DNA of 64,000 nt from Sepioteuthis lessoniana (GCA_963585895.1 OY757911.1:86938275-87002274); one strand, 5' to 3'; shown: positions 45,215-56,694, numbered from the stretch's first letter. A program made the numbers and translations. Notes: generated from the sequence alone by a model not told the origin.

Positions 45215-45520
45215 AAGAGACACAGGGCTACGTGTATGGTAAAAGTTATCATCGTACTAAATAGAGTTGGTGACCCGAGTTCAAATCCTGGACTATGCTT
45301 TTTGCACTTCACTTCCTGGAAATGCCCTTCGAAAAGACATGAATCCATCTTTCCTCTCCTACCCGATAACTATTGGTAAATAAGTAAGACAGACTGGGTT
45401 CTTTAGCCTTGGTTAGACAACCAATCTAGAAGAGAACTCTGGATTCAAACCGCCTTTACTCCAGTTAAAAATTGACTTTATGTTACATCCTGCTAATGGC
45501 AGAGGGGTTGGGTAAATACA
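45215..45520 (+). mobile_element. tRNA-derived SINE, family 1
   Basis: B-box-like GAGTTCAAATCC (about 45269), 'cctggaaatgcccttc', 'actgggttctttagccttgg', 'attcaaaccg' and the end 'gaggggttgggtaaata'. The A-box region is diverged. It is followed directly by CA-rich DNA. Confidence 0.78.
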
Positions 45521-45905
45521 AACACACACACAATGACACATACAAGTTCACACATACACACACACACACACACAGACGCAATGAAACACCCAATTAAAGA
45601 CTCACATACACTTACCCCCACAAATATACCCAAGCAGAAGCATATTATGCGCACACATACACGGACACAAATATAAAGGACGTGGACATAAACATACACA
45701 CAAAGATAAACAATCCCACGTACGCTAATACGCACGCACCAAACCACAAACATGTGCACGAATACACACATGCACGCACAAAGACGCACATAGACATTTG
45801 CACGGATTAGCATTAACGTTTGCGCTTATAAATACGCACACGCACACGCACACACACAATCACACATACACACGTGTACACGAACATGCACTTGCACACT
45901 CATAC
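45521..45905 (+). repeat. CA-rich degenerate repeat tract
   Basis: Irregular ACAC, ACAT and ACGC units over almost 400 bp. It starts at a SINE tail, so it may be an expanded and decayed tail. The 106-codon Cys/Val-rich frame on the minus strand is a by-product. Confidence 0.85.
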
Positions 45906-47493
45906 GCGTATGATAAAGTTAACACCATCGTATTAATGTTACCTTTTCAGAGAAAATATCGAAAGGACTCATGAGTGTAAACCCGAAAAATATGAAGATC
46001 CGTGAGAAGAATGCAGGGACATGACTGAATAATGAATATATTTTCTATCGTTTGAATATGACGGAGTCTTGTGCCAAATTCAACTTTTATCTAAAGTTGG
46101 ATTGTCAAAAATAGGAAAAAAATAAAAAAAATATTAAGAGACTCCAATACTGGACAGAAGTGGAATTGTCATACATATAGCATTCATACCTGCAAGAAAT
46201 AATCAACGAAGGCGAGGGATATCCTTATGATACTATAAAGTAAAACTAGCAATAAAATAATATCATAAAATAGCTGTAACACACAAAGTACTGTGTTAAA
46301 AATTAACAGTAATAAAATAGAGAGGAATTAAGAATAAAATAACAGTAATAATTAAAAGTGTTCAGCCTAAGAGTGTTCCTTTAAAATGTAACAATAATAT
46401 GATGAAATAAAACTAGTAAAAATGATAGTTCTTTTAATAAGTAAAATGATAATAAAATTTTTAACACCCAAGATTGTTGTGATAAAAAGAATGAGTGATG
46501 GGATGGGAAAAATTAGTTATAAAATAACCAGAATCTTTAATTTGATAAACCAAATATAAGTATCATCATTAGTTTATATTTCCTTTCTGCTTCTCTTCAA
46601 TTTTTACAAGTCAAATCTTAAAATGCCCCTTATTTAATTCATCACCACTTCATTACAATTATAAAGTGAATTTCGGTCACAGGTTTGAAAGCCTCTCATT
46701 CCTTTGATTAAACACTTGAAATCTTCAAATGACAGATACGTTAGAATTCAAAGACAAAGAGAAAGAGGGAAGAGAAAAAATAAAGGAAGAAATGAGAGTA
46801 ATAAGTCAATTAAAATACTCCCCACCCCAATACACAATAAAGAATTAAAGCAAAATAAGTTAGCGCTTAAGAGAAAACTTAGTGTTTAAAGCCAGGAAGA
46901 AGTTGTCGTTACAGCTTTGACGCCAAATCGTCCATATAAAAATTTCGGAAAAAACATTCACTAATGTCCACCGGATATTTAGAAAGTGAAGAGAGATTTC
47001 CTTTTGTACTGTAATCGACAGGAAAATATTAGTTTCCGCTATTAGATTTCGCCTATTCAAATGCCAGTAATATCACAAAGATGTGATTCGAGAACATAGG
47101 AAAGAAAACAGAGTGGATTTTAAGAAAAAAATTTATTTATGGCTAACGTAATCACTCATATAAGTCAATAATCATTTGCAATTTAAGATGATTGGATGTT
47201 TCATAGAAAGAGAAGTGTGTTGTGTTAGGAATAAATTGTTACATTGACAAATCTACTGGTTCTGTTCTTGAGGAATTGGACTGAAATCTATCTCCTGTGA
47301 TTTGACAATAACTAGTTTGCTTTTCGTTGGAACTGCAGTCTATTATCATATTAATCTAGGAAGGAGTACAAAACAATAGCCTTTCATTGATATCTCAGTT
47401 CCATCAAGAATGTGGATGATGAAAAAATGATGGTCAGCGTGAAATTATTTGTAAGGAAGCGAATTGGACTTGAATTTGCTTTATTATCAATGT
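45906..47493. other. No recognisable gene
   Basis: 46220-46460 is rich in imperfect AAAATAA/CAGTAATAA words and may be a decayed tandem repeat. The rest is AT-rich spacer with short frames lacking motifs. Confidence 0.5.
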
Positions 47494-47580
47494 AAAAATA
47501 TTTCAAGTTTATTGTCAAAGAAACGTCTCTCTATGCCTCATAGAGAGACGTTTCTTTGACAGTAAACTTGAAATATTTTA
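47494..47580. repeat. Near-perfect 42-bp hairpin with 3-base loop
   Basis: Left arm 47494-47535, loop CCT, right arm 47539-47580. The arms match except for one inserted A and one mismatch. The centre reads CTCTCTATG-CCT-CATAGAGAG. There is no coding frame or flanking duplication that I can define. Confidence 0.9.
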
Positions 47581-47638
47581 ACTTAGTCAGATTTCACACT
47601 CACACACATACACACATATAACATGATAATTTTATTAA

Positions 47639-47914
47639 TATATCAATAATAATAATAATAATAATAATAATAAAGTTTATCGGGGAAATGAAAAACTGGA
47701 GAGTGAAATTGACTGCAACAGCTGAGATAAAAATCCGGGGAGGTATATAACTGGGATAATTGATAATAGCACTGATGCCACTCAAGTAACTCAATTAAAT
47801 ACTTAAAAGATCCGCTAGTGGATACAAACTAAATAAATCGCGGGAAAAGATTAACCACCTAATGTACAAGGATGACATCAAACTGTTTGCCAAAAATGAA
47901 AATACCGGGTCTGA
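47639..47914 (+). mobile_element. AAT array and RLE RT fragment
   Basis: (AAT)n at about 47646-47672 leads directly into the RLE RT region, from KFIGEMKNWRVKLT through the YKDDIKLFAKNE block (about 47867), with frameshifts. The GDALSP block is degraded. It abuts the start of copy E. Confidence 0.65.
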
Positions 47915-50900
47915 TATTGCCCCAACACATGAAAAAATGACAAATCGAGACGAAAATCAACGTGTCATAATCGGCAGGTGCTCCATTTACAGCCAACATA
48001 GGGAACCGTCAGCACCCTGCGAATATTGGCTGTTCTAATTTCAGATACCCAAACAACGACCTAAGCGAACATTCAACTCAAAGATACCAACGGGAGAAAT
48101 AGACAAGGGAAGACAACAAAAATGTTCTTTACTGTTATCTTAAGAGCAAATCTACCGAGAGGATGTAGAAAAGGAATAATAGGAATCTGGGAAGAATGCG
48201 CTAGATTAATGCAACAAGCCATAGACTTACTGACCAAGCTGGAATGACTCTAAAGAAAGACTGGTTTTCCAACCTTGCGATAAAGAAATATACCAACAAG
48301 TAAATAGAGAAGAAGATCTATAAGAACCCACAATGCAAACCGAACCCCCAAATCGAATTGAAAAGCAAAATAATGAGAACCGAAACACCACTCTCTCCAA
48401 CACCGCAGAAAAAAACGTTAACACAAGAAGACAAAATTAATTTCTAGTTAAGAAAGAAAATCATGACTGAAAAAAAGACTACCATCTCTCAGGAACCAAG
48501 ACTGGGGAAAAAAATAAAGGTAGAAACCGAAAAGATGGACAAATTATTAGCAAATATCCCAAAGGACAACAGCTCGGAATTAAACGAGCTGATTTATGCC
48601 GGAGCTAAATTGATCAATGATAGTATCGATGTGCCCCTAAGAAAGCCGAACATGAATATAAAACCTGGATGCGAAATTTCGCAAGAAGGACAAGTAAAGA
48701 AATTACAACAATAAGCGAATATGCTTAGGAAAAATAGAACACGGCAATATGTTGGAATGAAAAGACCGAAACAAAATATCAAACAAACCTAACAATGCAA
48801 CTTGAATAGATAAATCAAAAGATATTGGTGAAAGAAGGAAGATTTAATGAAAGAAAATTGTACTCATAAGTAAGAGGAGAATGTATGAGGACATACCAGC
48901 GACCGGAAATAAATGTGTCAAAACTATTAGGGAATAAAATGTGGGAATGGAAAGAACATAACAAAAAGATCTAATGAATAAATAACATGGGAAAACAATT
49001 ACAAGAACTGGAAGACGGCCCTTGGTCGACAATAAAGCTGGAATCGCTCAAAGCAACACTAAAAAATGTATCGAATTGGAAAACGCCAGTTCATGTCGGT
49101 ATAAATGGATTCTGGGTTTTAAATATTCACGTCTATCTACGACAAACTATTTCTTGAACTGAGTAGATGCTTAGAAGAAATAAATACACCGGAATGGAAG
49201 ACCAAAGAAAGACCCAAGTGATAAAAAAAGACCCAAAAAAAAGAACAACATCCAGCAATTATAAAAAAAGATAACGTGTGTACAAATGAATTGGAAAATC
49301 GTAACTAAACAAATTAAGGAGGAGATTCCTTAATCGCTTGTAGCGGTAGAATGCTTCCCGAAAAACAGAAAAAATGCCAAAGTATATTGATCAACACACC
49401 CTCAATGAGAGCAAAACGAGACGGAAAAATGTAGCCATGGCATGGATTGACAAAAAAGTCTACGATATGATCCCGCAAAGTTAGATAATAAACTGTCTAA
49501 AAATGTAAAAGACATCCGACAAAATCATAAACTTCAGGAAGCCATGAAAAACTGGTCAGTAAAACTGACTGCAGGAGGGAAAACTTTACCTGAGGTAAAG
49601 ATTCAGAGAGGCATCTTCCAAGAAAATATGCAATTCCTATTACTATTCTTAATAGCAATGATGCCACTCAATTACCTACTCGTAAAATGTATAGAGGGCG
49701 ATAAGAAAAGATTAACCACCAAATGTACCTGGACGACATCAAGCCGTTTGAAAACAATGAAAAATAATCGGAGACTCTAAATATGCAAATAATGACTGGT
49801 GGAAAAAGTCAAATAACTAAAGGAATAGAACTACTAAATAGAAAGAATCAGAACGCTCGGAGAAAAGAAATCATACATGAACTAGGGAATATTTGAAGGG
49901 GACACCATCAAAGAAGAGGAGATGAAAGAAAAAACATAAAAAAAGCGTATCTTTGACGAACGAGAAAATTTCTTGAAACCAAGTTCAGCAGCAGGCAACT
50001 CATCAAAGGGATAAACACCTTGGTTCTCTCCCTTGTAAGATACCCGGGATCATTCTTGAAATGAACACGGGAAGAACTCCGATAAATTGACCAGAGGACA
50101 AGAAAAGTCATGACGATGCATAAAACCTTATGTCTTAGAGATGACACCAACAGAAAAGGAGGAAGAAGACTCACAAGCACTGAAAAAAAACGTCGATAAA
50201 TGAATACACCAACTTGAAGACGACATAAAAAAGAGCAAAGAAATACTAATTACCACGACCAGAAATAGCAAAGTCAACAGAACAATAACACATCATCATC
50301 ATCCTCAAGTCACGTTAACCGTATGGATCTTCCTGATTCACTCTCTCTCTCTCTCTCTCTCATTCATCCCCTCGGCAGTTCTTCCAAACTATATCTTGTG
50401 TTCGCACAGAGCTGACGTAAATAAGTTCTTGCTGGTCGGCAGACACTGGCACACCCATGTTTTAGGTCCATAGAAGAACGTCAATTATGAGTTCGTCCTT
50501 GCTTCTCCAGCAGTGTCCTGCATGTCTTATTTATCTTATTTGGATGGTTTTTGAGATGAGGGATAAATAGTCATTCAGTTGCGGTTGTTTCGTGGGATGT
50601 TGCTCTCAGGAATTATTTAAAATAGCTCGTAACATTTTTGTATAGTTCCCATCTAGTTTTTTTTCCTATGCATTTTGTTAGTGTCCTTGTGGTGCATCTA
50701 TACAGTAGTATGGACACTGCAAAAGCTTGGAAGAAATACCGTTTTATTTTATCGAATAGACAATAAAAACTAGGTAACAGAAATGAAATAAAACAGCTGT
50801 ATGGATATTTCAAGCAGCACACAGACAAAATCTCAACAAGAAGACTTGAACATAGCTAAGAAAAAGGAAACATTAAGAGAGAAACTGAATCTCTCCAAAT

Positions 50901-51605
50901 AGCAGCACAAGACAACGCCATAAGGACAAACTATGTTAAAGCGAAAATAGATAAGATGCAACGAAATAGCAAATGTAGGTTATGTGGTGATAAAAACGAA
51001 ACAAGTAACCACATAATAATCGAATGCAGCAAACTTGCAGAAAAGGAGTACAAGACTTGGCACGACTCTGTGGAGAAGGTGATCCACTAGAAATTGTCCC
51101 GGAAAGTGAAATTTGACGGTACAAACAAATGGTTAAATACAAACCAGAATCCGTCCAGGAGAATAAGACAAGCAAAATTCTCTGGGATTTTGAGATACAA
51201 ACAGATCACCTAATTCCGGCCGGGCAACTAGACCTCGTGATAATTCACAAAAAAAGAGAAGCTATCGAATAGTGGGTTTTTTCGTTCCGAGGGACCATAG
51301 AGTTAACACCAAAGAAAGCGAAAAGAGAGACAATACTTGGACCTTGCTGGAGAACTAAAAAATCTGTGAAACATGAAGGTGACGGTAGTGTTATAATTGA
51401 TGCGCAAGGAACGGCCTACAAAGGTTTGGTAAGCGGACTGGAAGAGTTGGAAACCGGAGGATGAGCCTAGACCATCCAAAGTACAGCGTTATTAAGATCG
51501 ACCAGAAAACTGAAAAGAGTCCAGGAGACTACAGAAGACTTGCTATCACTCATACTCCAGTAAAAGACCATCAGCTAACACTGAAGTGAAAAACTCACGA
51601 TTAAT
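47915..51605 (+). pseudogene. RLE-type non-LTR retrotransposon, copy E, near full length, split by an RTE
   Basis: In order: the N-terminal region (47925-48430) and a segment open for 83 codons (48463-48714) with ELNELIYAGAKLI. A helical basic region follows (48780-49130). The RT has AMAWIDKKVYDM (about 49435) and VKIQRGIFQENM..LLFLIAMMPLNYL (49597-49680). Then come the thumb region (49900-50290), the CRLCGD knuckle (about 50973) with H and C conserved in HIIIECSKLA, and the endonuclease-like region to 51600 with an AAT tail. The YMDD-equivalent is damaged by a frameshift. The element is split at 50298-50756 by an antisense RTE. It shows the whole architecture best, although inactive. Confidence 0.75.
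50298..50756 (-). mobile_element. RTE-like LINE 3' fragment inserted in RLE copy E
   Basis: Starts CATCATCATCATCC (reverse complement of the RTE tail). It runs antisense through the C-terminal region to the region matching FFQAFAVSILLY.CTT.TLTK (about 50670-50755). Short similar words (gaacaataaca and gacaataaaaa) flank it and may be the target duplication. A (TC)n run (50341-50361) lies inside. Confidence 0.8.
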
Positions 51606-51769
51606 AATAATAATAGGTGATCGACTGGGAATTGTATAAGAGATTAAAACTTAACCATACTGATGAATGATATATATACAAACCAGAATTTGTCCAAGAA
51701 AATTAAACATTACATTCTCTGAGACTTTGAAATAGAAATGAGTCAACAAATCCTGATCTCGAGACCATA

Positions 51770-51829
51770 CCTAGTGATAATTAACAAGACCTAGTGATAA
51801 TTAACAAGACCTAGTGTTAATTAACAAGA
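51770..51829 (+). repeat. 20-bp tandem triplication
   Basis: The unit CCTAGTGATAATTAACAAGA occurs three times in a row (one base differs in the third) at the endonuclease-like segment of a decayed RLE 3' end. Confidence 0.9.
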
Positions 51830-51924
51830 AACAACATGTCATCTTGGTGATTTTGCTGTTCCAGTGAACTATAGTGTTAAAATGCAATAGAACATTTACA
51901 ATATAGTCATTACAATCAAACATC

Positions 51925-51995
51925 TTGAGATTAATCAAATTTTGGCATTAAATAACCCATCACTAGATGGTGTGCAGTTAAACAAGTAAAACAAG
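51925..51995 (+). mobile_element. tRNA-derived SINE family 2, tail fragment
   Basis: 'ttggcattaaataaccc' and 'gcagttaaacaagtaaa' match the 3' part of family 2 (35091 and 57695 copies). The head is absent. Confidence 0.5.
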
Positions 51996-52590
51996 TCAAA
52001 CCAGAAAATGAAAGTTAGAGAAAGCGAAAGGATACTTGGAACGTGTCCGAGCGCCGAATTTCTTTTTGAAATATGAGGGTGACGGTGATATCAGTAATAA
52101 GTTAATCACTTGGAACGATCTCAAAAGCCTAGAAAAGAGACTGAATGAACTAGAGATCAGGAGTAGAATTGAGATCATCTAGACCACAGCACTGTTAGAA
52201 TCAGGTAAAACGCTTACAATAGTACTGGAGACCTGAGGAGATTTGCTCTCACTCAGATTTCAGTAAAAATAACAAAAAACAAACATCAGTAAAAACAGAC
52301 GTGAAAAAATCACAAGGAAGTACATAATAATGGTGAATTTTTCTGTTCCAGTAGACCACAGTTTAAGATTAAAAGTAAGGGAAAAGATGGAGGAAAATGA
52401 AAGGAATGTGGAACATGAAGGTACCTCGTGACAAAAATACGTGAATTAAACTCCAAAGAGTCTTACAAAAAGATTGGAAGAACTACAAATCCGAAAAAAA
52501 TGAATTCATCTAGAAGACGATATCAATGAAAACATCTAAAATAATGAAGAAAGTGTTGGAATATTAAGGAGACTTGCTGTTACTTGATGC

Positions 52591-53013
52591 GTTTTAAATG
52601 TAAAGACACGCTTACTCTACTATAAAGCCAAATTGATGTTAGCCATTCCACATGTCAGCGAACAAGGCAGAATGTTTTTGAATATCTTCTATCGAATAAT
52701 TTAAAAATTCGTAAAGAAAGCCCTAACAGTAGTTTAAAAGAAAAAGCCTAAAACACCTAATGCTACTACAGCCCCCCCCCAGAAGAAGAAAAAAAAGAAA
52801 AATTTGTTAAGCTCTATAATTCCTGAAGCGTGCTAGGTTCCCAACTGTAGTAAAAAAAAAAAATGAAAAACCTAGGAAAAGTCCCAATACAGCAAAAAAA
52901 AAAGCACAAGTCAGTACCAGTGAAAGTCATACAAAAGTACCTTAATGTTGGACTTTAACTAAGTTAAAACTTAAACCAAAATTACCCTCCCCCCACTTTT
53001 TTTTTTGCGTACA
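52591..53013. other. No recognisable feature
   Basis: AT-rich sequence with homopolymer runs (A near 52851, 52895; C near 52771; T near 53000). It ends at the start of the intact RTE-like element. Confidence 0.5.
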
Positions 53014-56000
53014 CATGGGAAGCAGCATGATGTAAATAAAGGTATTTGAATAAATCCATGTACGACCAAACTCAATACCCAAACGGGTCCTGGACGTGAG
53101 TTTGACGACTTTACGCTCAGGATCGCAAGTTCGATCGGGGAACTACTGCTGCTCCTCTATAAGAGTGGCTTCTATAGAAGAGAATAAAACAGCCATCGAA
53201 AGATAACCATGACCCACACCCAAACCACTTACACAAACCGCATCGCTCTTCGCGCGGGTAAAAAAGGGGCGCGTCCTGCTGAGGTTGGAGCCCTGGCCTC
53301 GGTGTTCGAAAAATCAGCTACAGAGCTCAAACAATCAAAACTACTAAAATGCAAGCAAACACTACAAATAGCCACATTTAACGTAAGAACCTTAAATAGA
53401 ATAGGACAACTCCCAGAGCTAATCGCATCGGCCGAAGAACATAAGATAGACATAATATGCATACAAGAACACAGATACACGCACACAGAAGATATCAAAT
53501 ATCACGAAACTGGCAATGGATGGTCGCTCGCCACTGTATCCGCATGGAAAAACTCTGTCAACGCCGCAGTAGGAGGGGTAGGATTACTTATAGGACCTAG
53601 AGCACTAAAAACGCTTAATAGCGTTGAGAAAATACAACCTAAAATGATGGCAGCTACATTTAACGGAAAACCCAGAGCAACAATCATCTCATGCTACAGC
53701 CCCACCAATGTTAGTGAAGAAAATGAACTAGTCACCTTCTACGATGAGTTATCCTCATTAGTGCGTAGCATCCCGAAACACAACATGTTAGTCATTGGCG
53801 GAGACATGAATGCCCAAATCGGGAAAAACAGAAACAACAAATACAGCCTCCACAACACGTCAAATAGGAATGGGCAACATCTAACAGATTTCATGATAGA
53901 AAATAGATTAGCATGCCTCAATACAAACTACCAAAAAAGAGAGGGCAAACTATGGACATACACGTACGCAAACAATACTAAAGCTCAGATAGACTACGTC
54001 CTTATAAACAAGAAATGGAAAAATAGTGCATTGAATTGCGAGGCATACTCCTCTTTTGAGGGTGTGTCCACCGATCACCGAATAGTCACGGCGAAAATAC
54101 GGTTAAGTCTGCGAAAAAACGTCAAACGAACAGCGACCACCAAACACTATGACTGGGCCCTATTAAACAACAAAGATATAAGAGATAAATACGTATCAAA
54201 ATTAAAAAACAGATTCGAAACACTACAAGAAAAGACGGAAAAAAGTACACCAAACGACGAATATGAAAATTTCGTCAATGCACACCTCGAGGCAGCAGCA
54301 AAATACATTCCAACAAAAATTAAAACTAAATATAGAGTCCCATGGGAAACTTTAGCGGTGAGAGAAAAACGTGCACTAGTGAAAACAGCCTCCAAAAACT
54401 ATCGAAAAAACCCAACAAACACAAATGCCTTAAAACTAAAAACGACACAATATCAATTAGCAGGCATATATATAAAGGAACAGACAGAATACATTCAAAA
54501 TCAGATAGATAAGATTAGAGACTCAGTGGAAGATAGACAATCTAGAATAGCCTGGCAAACAATAAACGAAGTGAGCAGAAGAAAGAACACAGCCAAAGCA
54601 AAACTTAAAGCAGCAAACCAACAAGAAAGAATAAAACTGTGGAAACAGCACTTCGAAAACCTATTCGGAAACCCACCAAAAATAACACATGAACCAATCA
54701 CCAGAATAATTAGCAAACAATTAGACATTAAACGAGGACCGTTCACACAAGAAGAACTCGACTCGGTTCTCAGAAAAATTAAAAATAGGAAAGCTGCAGG
54801 GCTGGACGAGATTTCCCCGGAAGTATGGAAGACCAGACAATTCGACGACATACTGCTCCGACGCGGCAACGCAGTATACAATCAAAATCCGATAGATAGA
54901 TGGATGAAGGGATGCATACTCCCCTTCCCTAAAAAGGGGGACCTCGGATTAGCCAAAAACTACCGAGGCATAACACTTACATCCATAGCAGCCAAAATCT
55001 GCAATGCCCTACTACGAAACCGAATAGAACCCAAAATCGACAACATACTTAGAAAAAACCAAAATGGCTTCCGAAGAAATAGATCCACGACCTCACAAAT
55101 ATTAACCATCCACAGAATCCTTGAAGGTGGACGGGCAAAGAACCTACAAGCGACATCAATATTTGTCGACTTTACCAAGGCTTTCGACTCCATTCACAGA
55201 GGAAAGATGGAACAAATCCTACTAGCGTACGGCATACCTAAAGAAACCGTAGCGGCAATAACGATTCTCTATAGAAACACTAAAGTAAAAGTACGATCAC
55301 CGGATGGAGACACAGAATACTTTGACATTGTAGCAGGAGTACTACAAGGGGACACGCTGGCCCCGTACCTCTTTATCATTTGTCTAGACTACGTACTTAG
55401 AACATCGATTGACAAAATCAAAGAGAATGGCTTCGAACTGACGAAGAAAAGTAGCAGAAGATACCCCGCAACAACAATTACCGACGCCGACTACGCCGAT
55501 GACATAGCGATACTGGCAAATACACCTGACCAAGCCGAAACACTTCTGCATGGTTTGGAACGAGCAGCAGCAAGCATAGGCCTCTATGTTAATGCACACA
55601 AAACGGAATATATGAGCTATAACCAAACGGGGGACATCTCCACTCTAGAAGGAACCCCACTTAAACTAGTAGACAAATTCTCGTACCTAGGAAGCAGCGT
55701 CGCATCAACCGAAAAGGACATCGAAACAAGGTTAACGAAAGCATGGACAGCTATCAATAGGCTATCGATTATATGGAAATCAGACCTAACCGATAAAATG
55801 AAACGCAGTTTCTTCCAGGCAGCGGTCACATCGATACTGCTATATGGATGCACTACATGGACGCTAACAAAACGGCTGGAGAAGAAACTAGATGGCAATT
55901 ACACAAGAATGCTGCGAGCAATATTGAACAAGTCCTGGCAGCAACACCCCACAAGACACCAACTGTACGGCCACCTGCCCCCTATCACGAAAACTATTCA

Positions 56001-56252
56001 AGTTAGACGAACCAGACATGCTGGACACTGCTGGAGAAGCAGAGATGAACTCATAAGAGATGTACTCTTATGGATCCCCACACATGGCCGCGCAAAAGTA
56101 GGACGACCATCTCGAACGTGCATTCAGCAGCTATGTGAGGATACAGGATGTTGTCCTGAAGACCTACCTAGGGCGATGAACGATAGGGAGGAGTGGCGAG
56201 AGAGGGTCAGGGATATCCGTGCTGCCAGCACGATATGATGATGATGATGATT
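53014..56252 (+). mobile_element. RTE-like LINE, complete and uninterrupted
   Basis: Homology with the decayed copy at 37824 begins here (CATGGGAAGCAGCATG), giving a 5' untranslated region of about 195 bp. One ORF fills the rest. The 3' end is (ATG)n at 56234-56250, and the stop codon lies inside that repeat. A short microsatellite-like tail without poly-A and a single ORF with endonuclease and RT are hallmarks of the RTE clade. I could not find a clear target duplication. Confidence 0.85.
53209..56238 (+). CDS. RTE-like endonuclease-reverse transcriptase, intact (1009 aa)
   Basis: Makes a cDNA copy of its own RNA at a nick it cuts in target DNA (target-primed reverse transcription). Residues 50-300 are an APE-type endonuclease: TFNVRT (N58), IQEHR (E87), GGDMNA (D199, N201) and STDHR (D289, H290). 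Residues about 535-790 are the RT: RKAAGLDEISPE, NYRGITLTS, FVDFTKAFD (D654), GVLQGDTLAPYLF and YADD (762-765). The C-terminal region contains SILLYGCTTWTLTKRLE, RTRHAGHCWRS and GRPSRTCIQQLCEDTG, shared with every RTE fragment in the window. All expected catalytic residues are present and there is no stop or frameshift. About 1000 aa is the usual RTE length. The ATG chosen gives the longest frame; no other start is favoured. Expression is not shown by the sequence. Confidence 0.92.
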   Translation: MTHTQTTYTNRIALRAGKKGARPAEVGALASVFEKSATELKQSKLLKCKQTLQIATFNVRTLNRIGQLPELIASAEEHKIDIICIQEHRYTHTEDIKYHETGNGWSLATVSAWKNSVNAAVGGVGLLIGPRALKTLNSVEKIQPKMMAATFNGKPRATIISCYSPTNVSEENELVTFYDELSSLVRSIPKHNMLVIGGDMNAQIGKNRNNKYSLHNTSNRNGQHLTDFMIENRLACLNTNYQKREGKLWTYTYANNTKAQIDYVLINKKWKNSALNCEAYSSFEGVSTDHRIVTAKIRLSLRKNVKRTATTKHYDWALLNNKDIRDKYVSKLKNRFETLQEKTEKSTPNDEYENFVNAHLEAAAKYIPTKIKTKYRVPWETLAVREKRALVKTASKNYRKNPTNTNALKLKTTQYQLAGIYIKEQTEYIQNQIDKIRDSVEDRQSRIAWQTINEVSRRKNTAKAKLKAANQQERIKLWKQHFENLFGNPPKITHEPITRIISKQLDIKRGPFTQEELDSVLRKIKNRKAAGLDEISPEVWKTRQFDDILLRRGNAVYNQNPIDRWMKGCILPFPKKGDLGLAKNYRGITLTSIAAKICNALLRNRIEPKIDNILRKNQNGFRRNRSTTSQILTIHRILEGGRAKNLQATSIFVDFTKAFDSIHRGKMEQILLAYGIPKETVAAITILYRNTKVKVRSPDGDTEYFDIVAGVLQGDTLAPYLFIICLDYVLRTSIDKIKENGFELTKKSSRRYPATTITDADYADDIAILANTPDQAETLLHGLERAAASIGLYVNAHKTEYMSYNQTGDISTLEGTPLKLVDKFSYLGSSVASTEKDIETRLTKAWTAINRLSIIWKSDLTDKMKRSFFQAAVTSILLYGCTTWTLTKRLEKKLDGNYTRMLRAILNKSWQQHPTRHQLYGHLPPITKTIQVRRTRHAGHCWRSRDELIRDVLLWIPTHGRAKVGRPSRTCIQQLCEDTGCCPEDLPRAMNDREEWRERVRDIRAASTI

Positions 56253-56694
56253 ACATAATTATAATTAAAAGACGAAATTATAAGTTTATGAACACTCAGA
56301 AGATATCAGAAAGAGAAGATAATTCGTATATCTGATATTGCGGATTCAGTCTGAAACCTCTGTAATAAAGTGAGTCATGTGATTTAAAAAAATTTTCTTG
56401 GGACTTTTACAAGTTACATGTACTCTGTATTTTATTTTATTAAGTTTGTCAATAGAATAATGTCTTTAAAAATGTACATCTTATTCAGAAATATTTTCTT
56501 ATTACCAAAATGTGATACAGAGACATGAAATGAACCAATGCAGTTTTTTACGCAGTCACATCTATTTTTGTACTTAGTTAATTTGGTACGCTCACTTATT
56601 CTGATTCGCTGTTTTATTTGTATCTTTACGCAAGAGACATTAACCATTCAACGTTGCCTTGTCTATCCTCTTTTTAATAAAATTTCCTCTCATA
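56253..56694. other. No recognisable feature
   Basis: AT-rich spacer. The 71-codon minus frame (56432-56647) has no motif. Confidence 0.5.

Larger units (their letters stand above)
51606..52590 (+). mobile_element. Stack of further RLE 3' ends
   Basis: A second 3' end (about 51615-52320) begins just past the AAT tail of copy E at the 'gtgatcgactgggaattg' region and runs to the end. It is interrupted by a SINE fragment and a 20-bp triplication. A third (about 52333-52590) begins at the 'ttctgttccagtagaccaca' region. All are heavily mutated. Confidence 0.6.

Noticed and set aside
45493-45813. 106-codon Cys/Val-rich minus-strand frame resembling a membrane protein
   Set aside because: Translation of a degenerate CA-rich tract.
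47494-47580. MicroRNA precursor
   Set aside because: A three-base loop and almost perfect 42-bp arms do not suit a usual precursor, and there is no evidence of transcription. Kept as a hairpin only.
54501-54881. 126-codon minus-strand frame inside the RTE ORF
   Set aside because: Antisense shadow of the 1009-aa coding frame.
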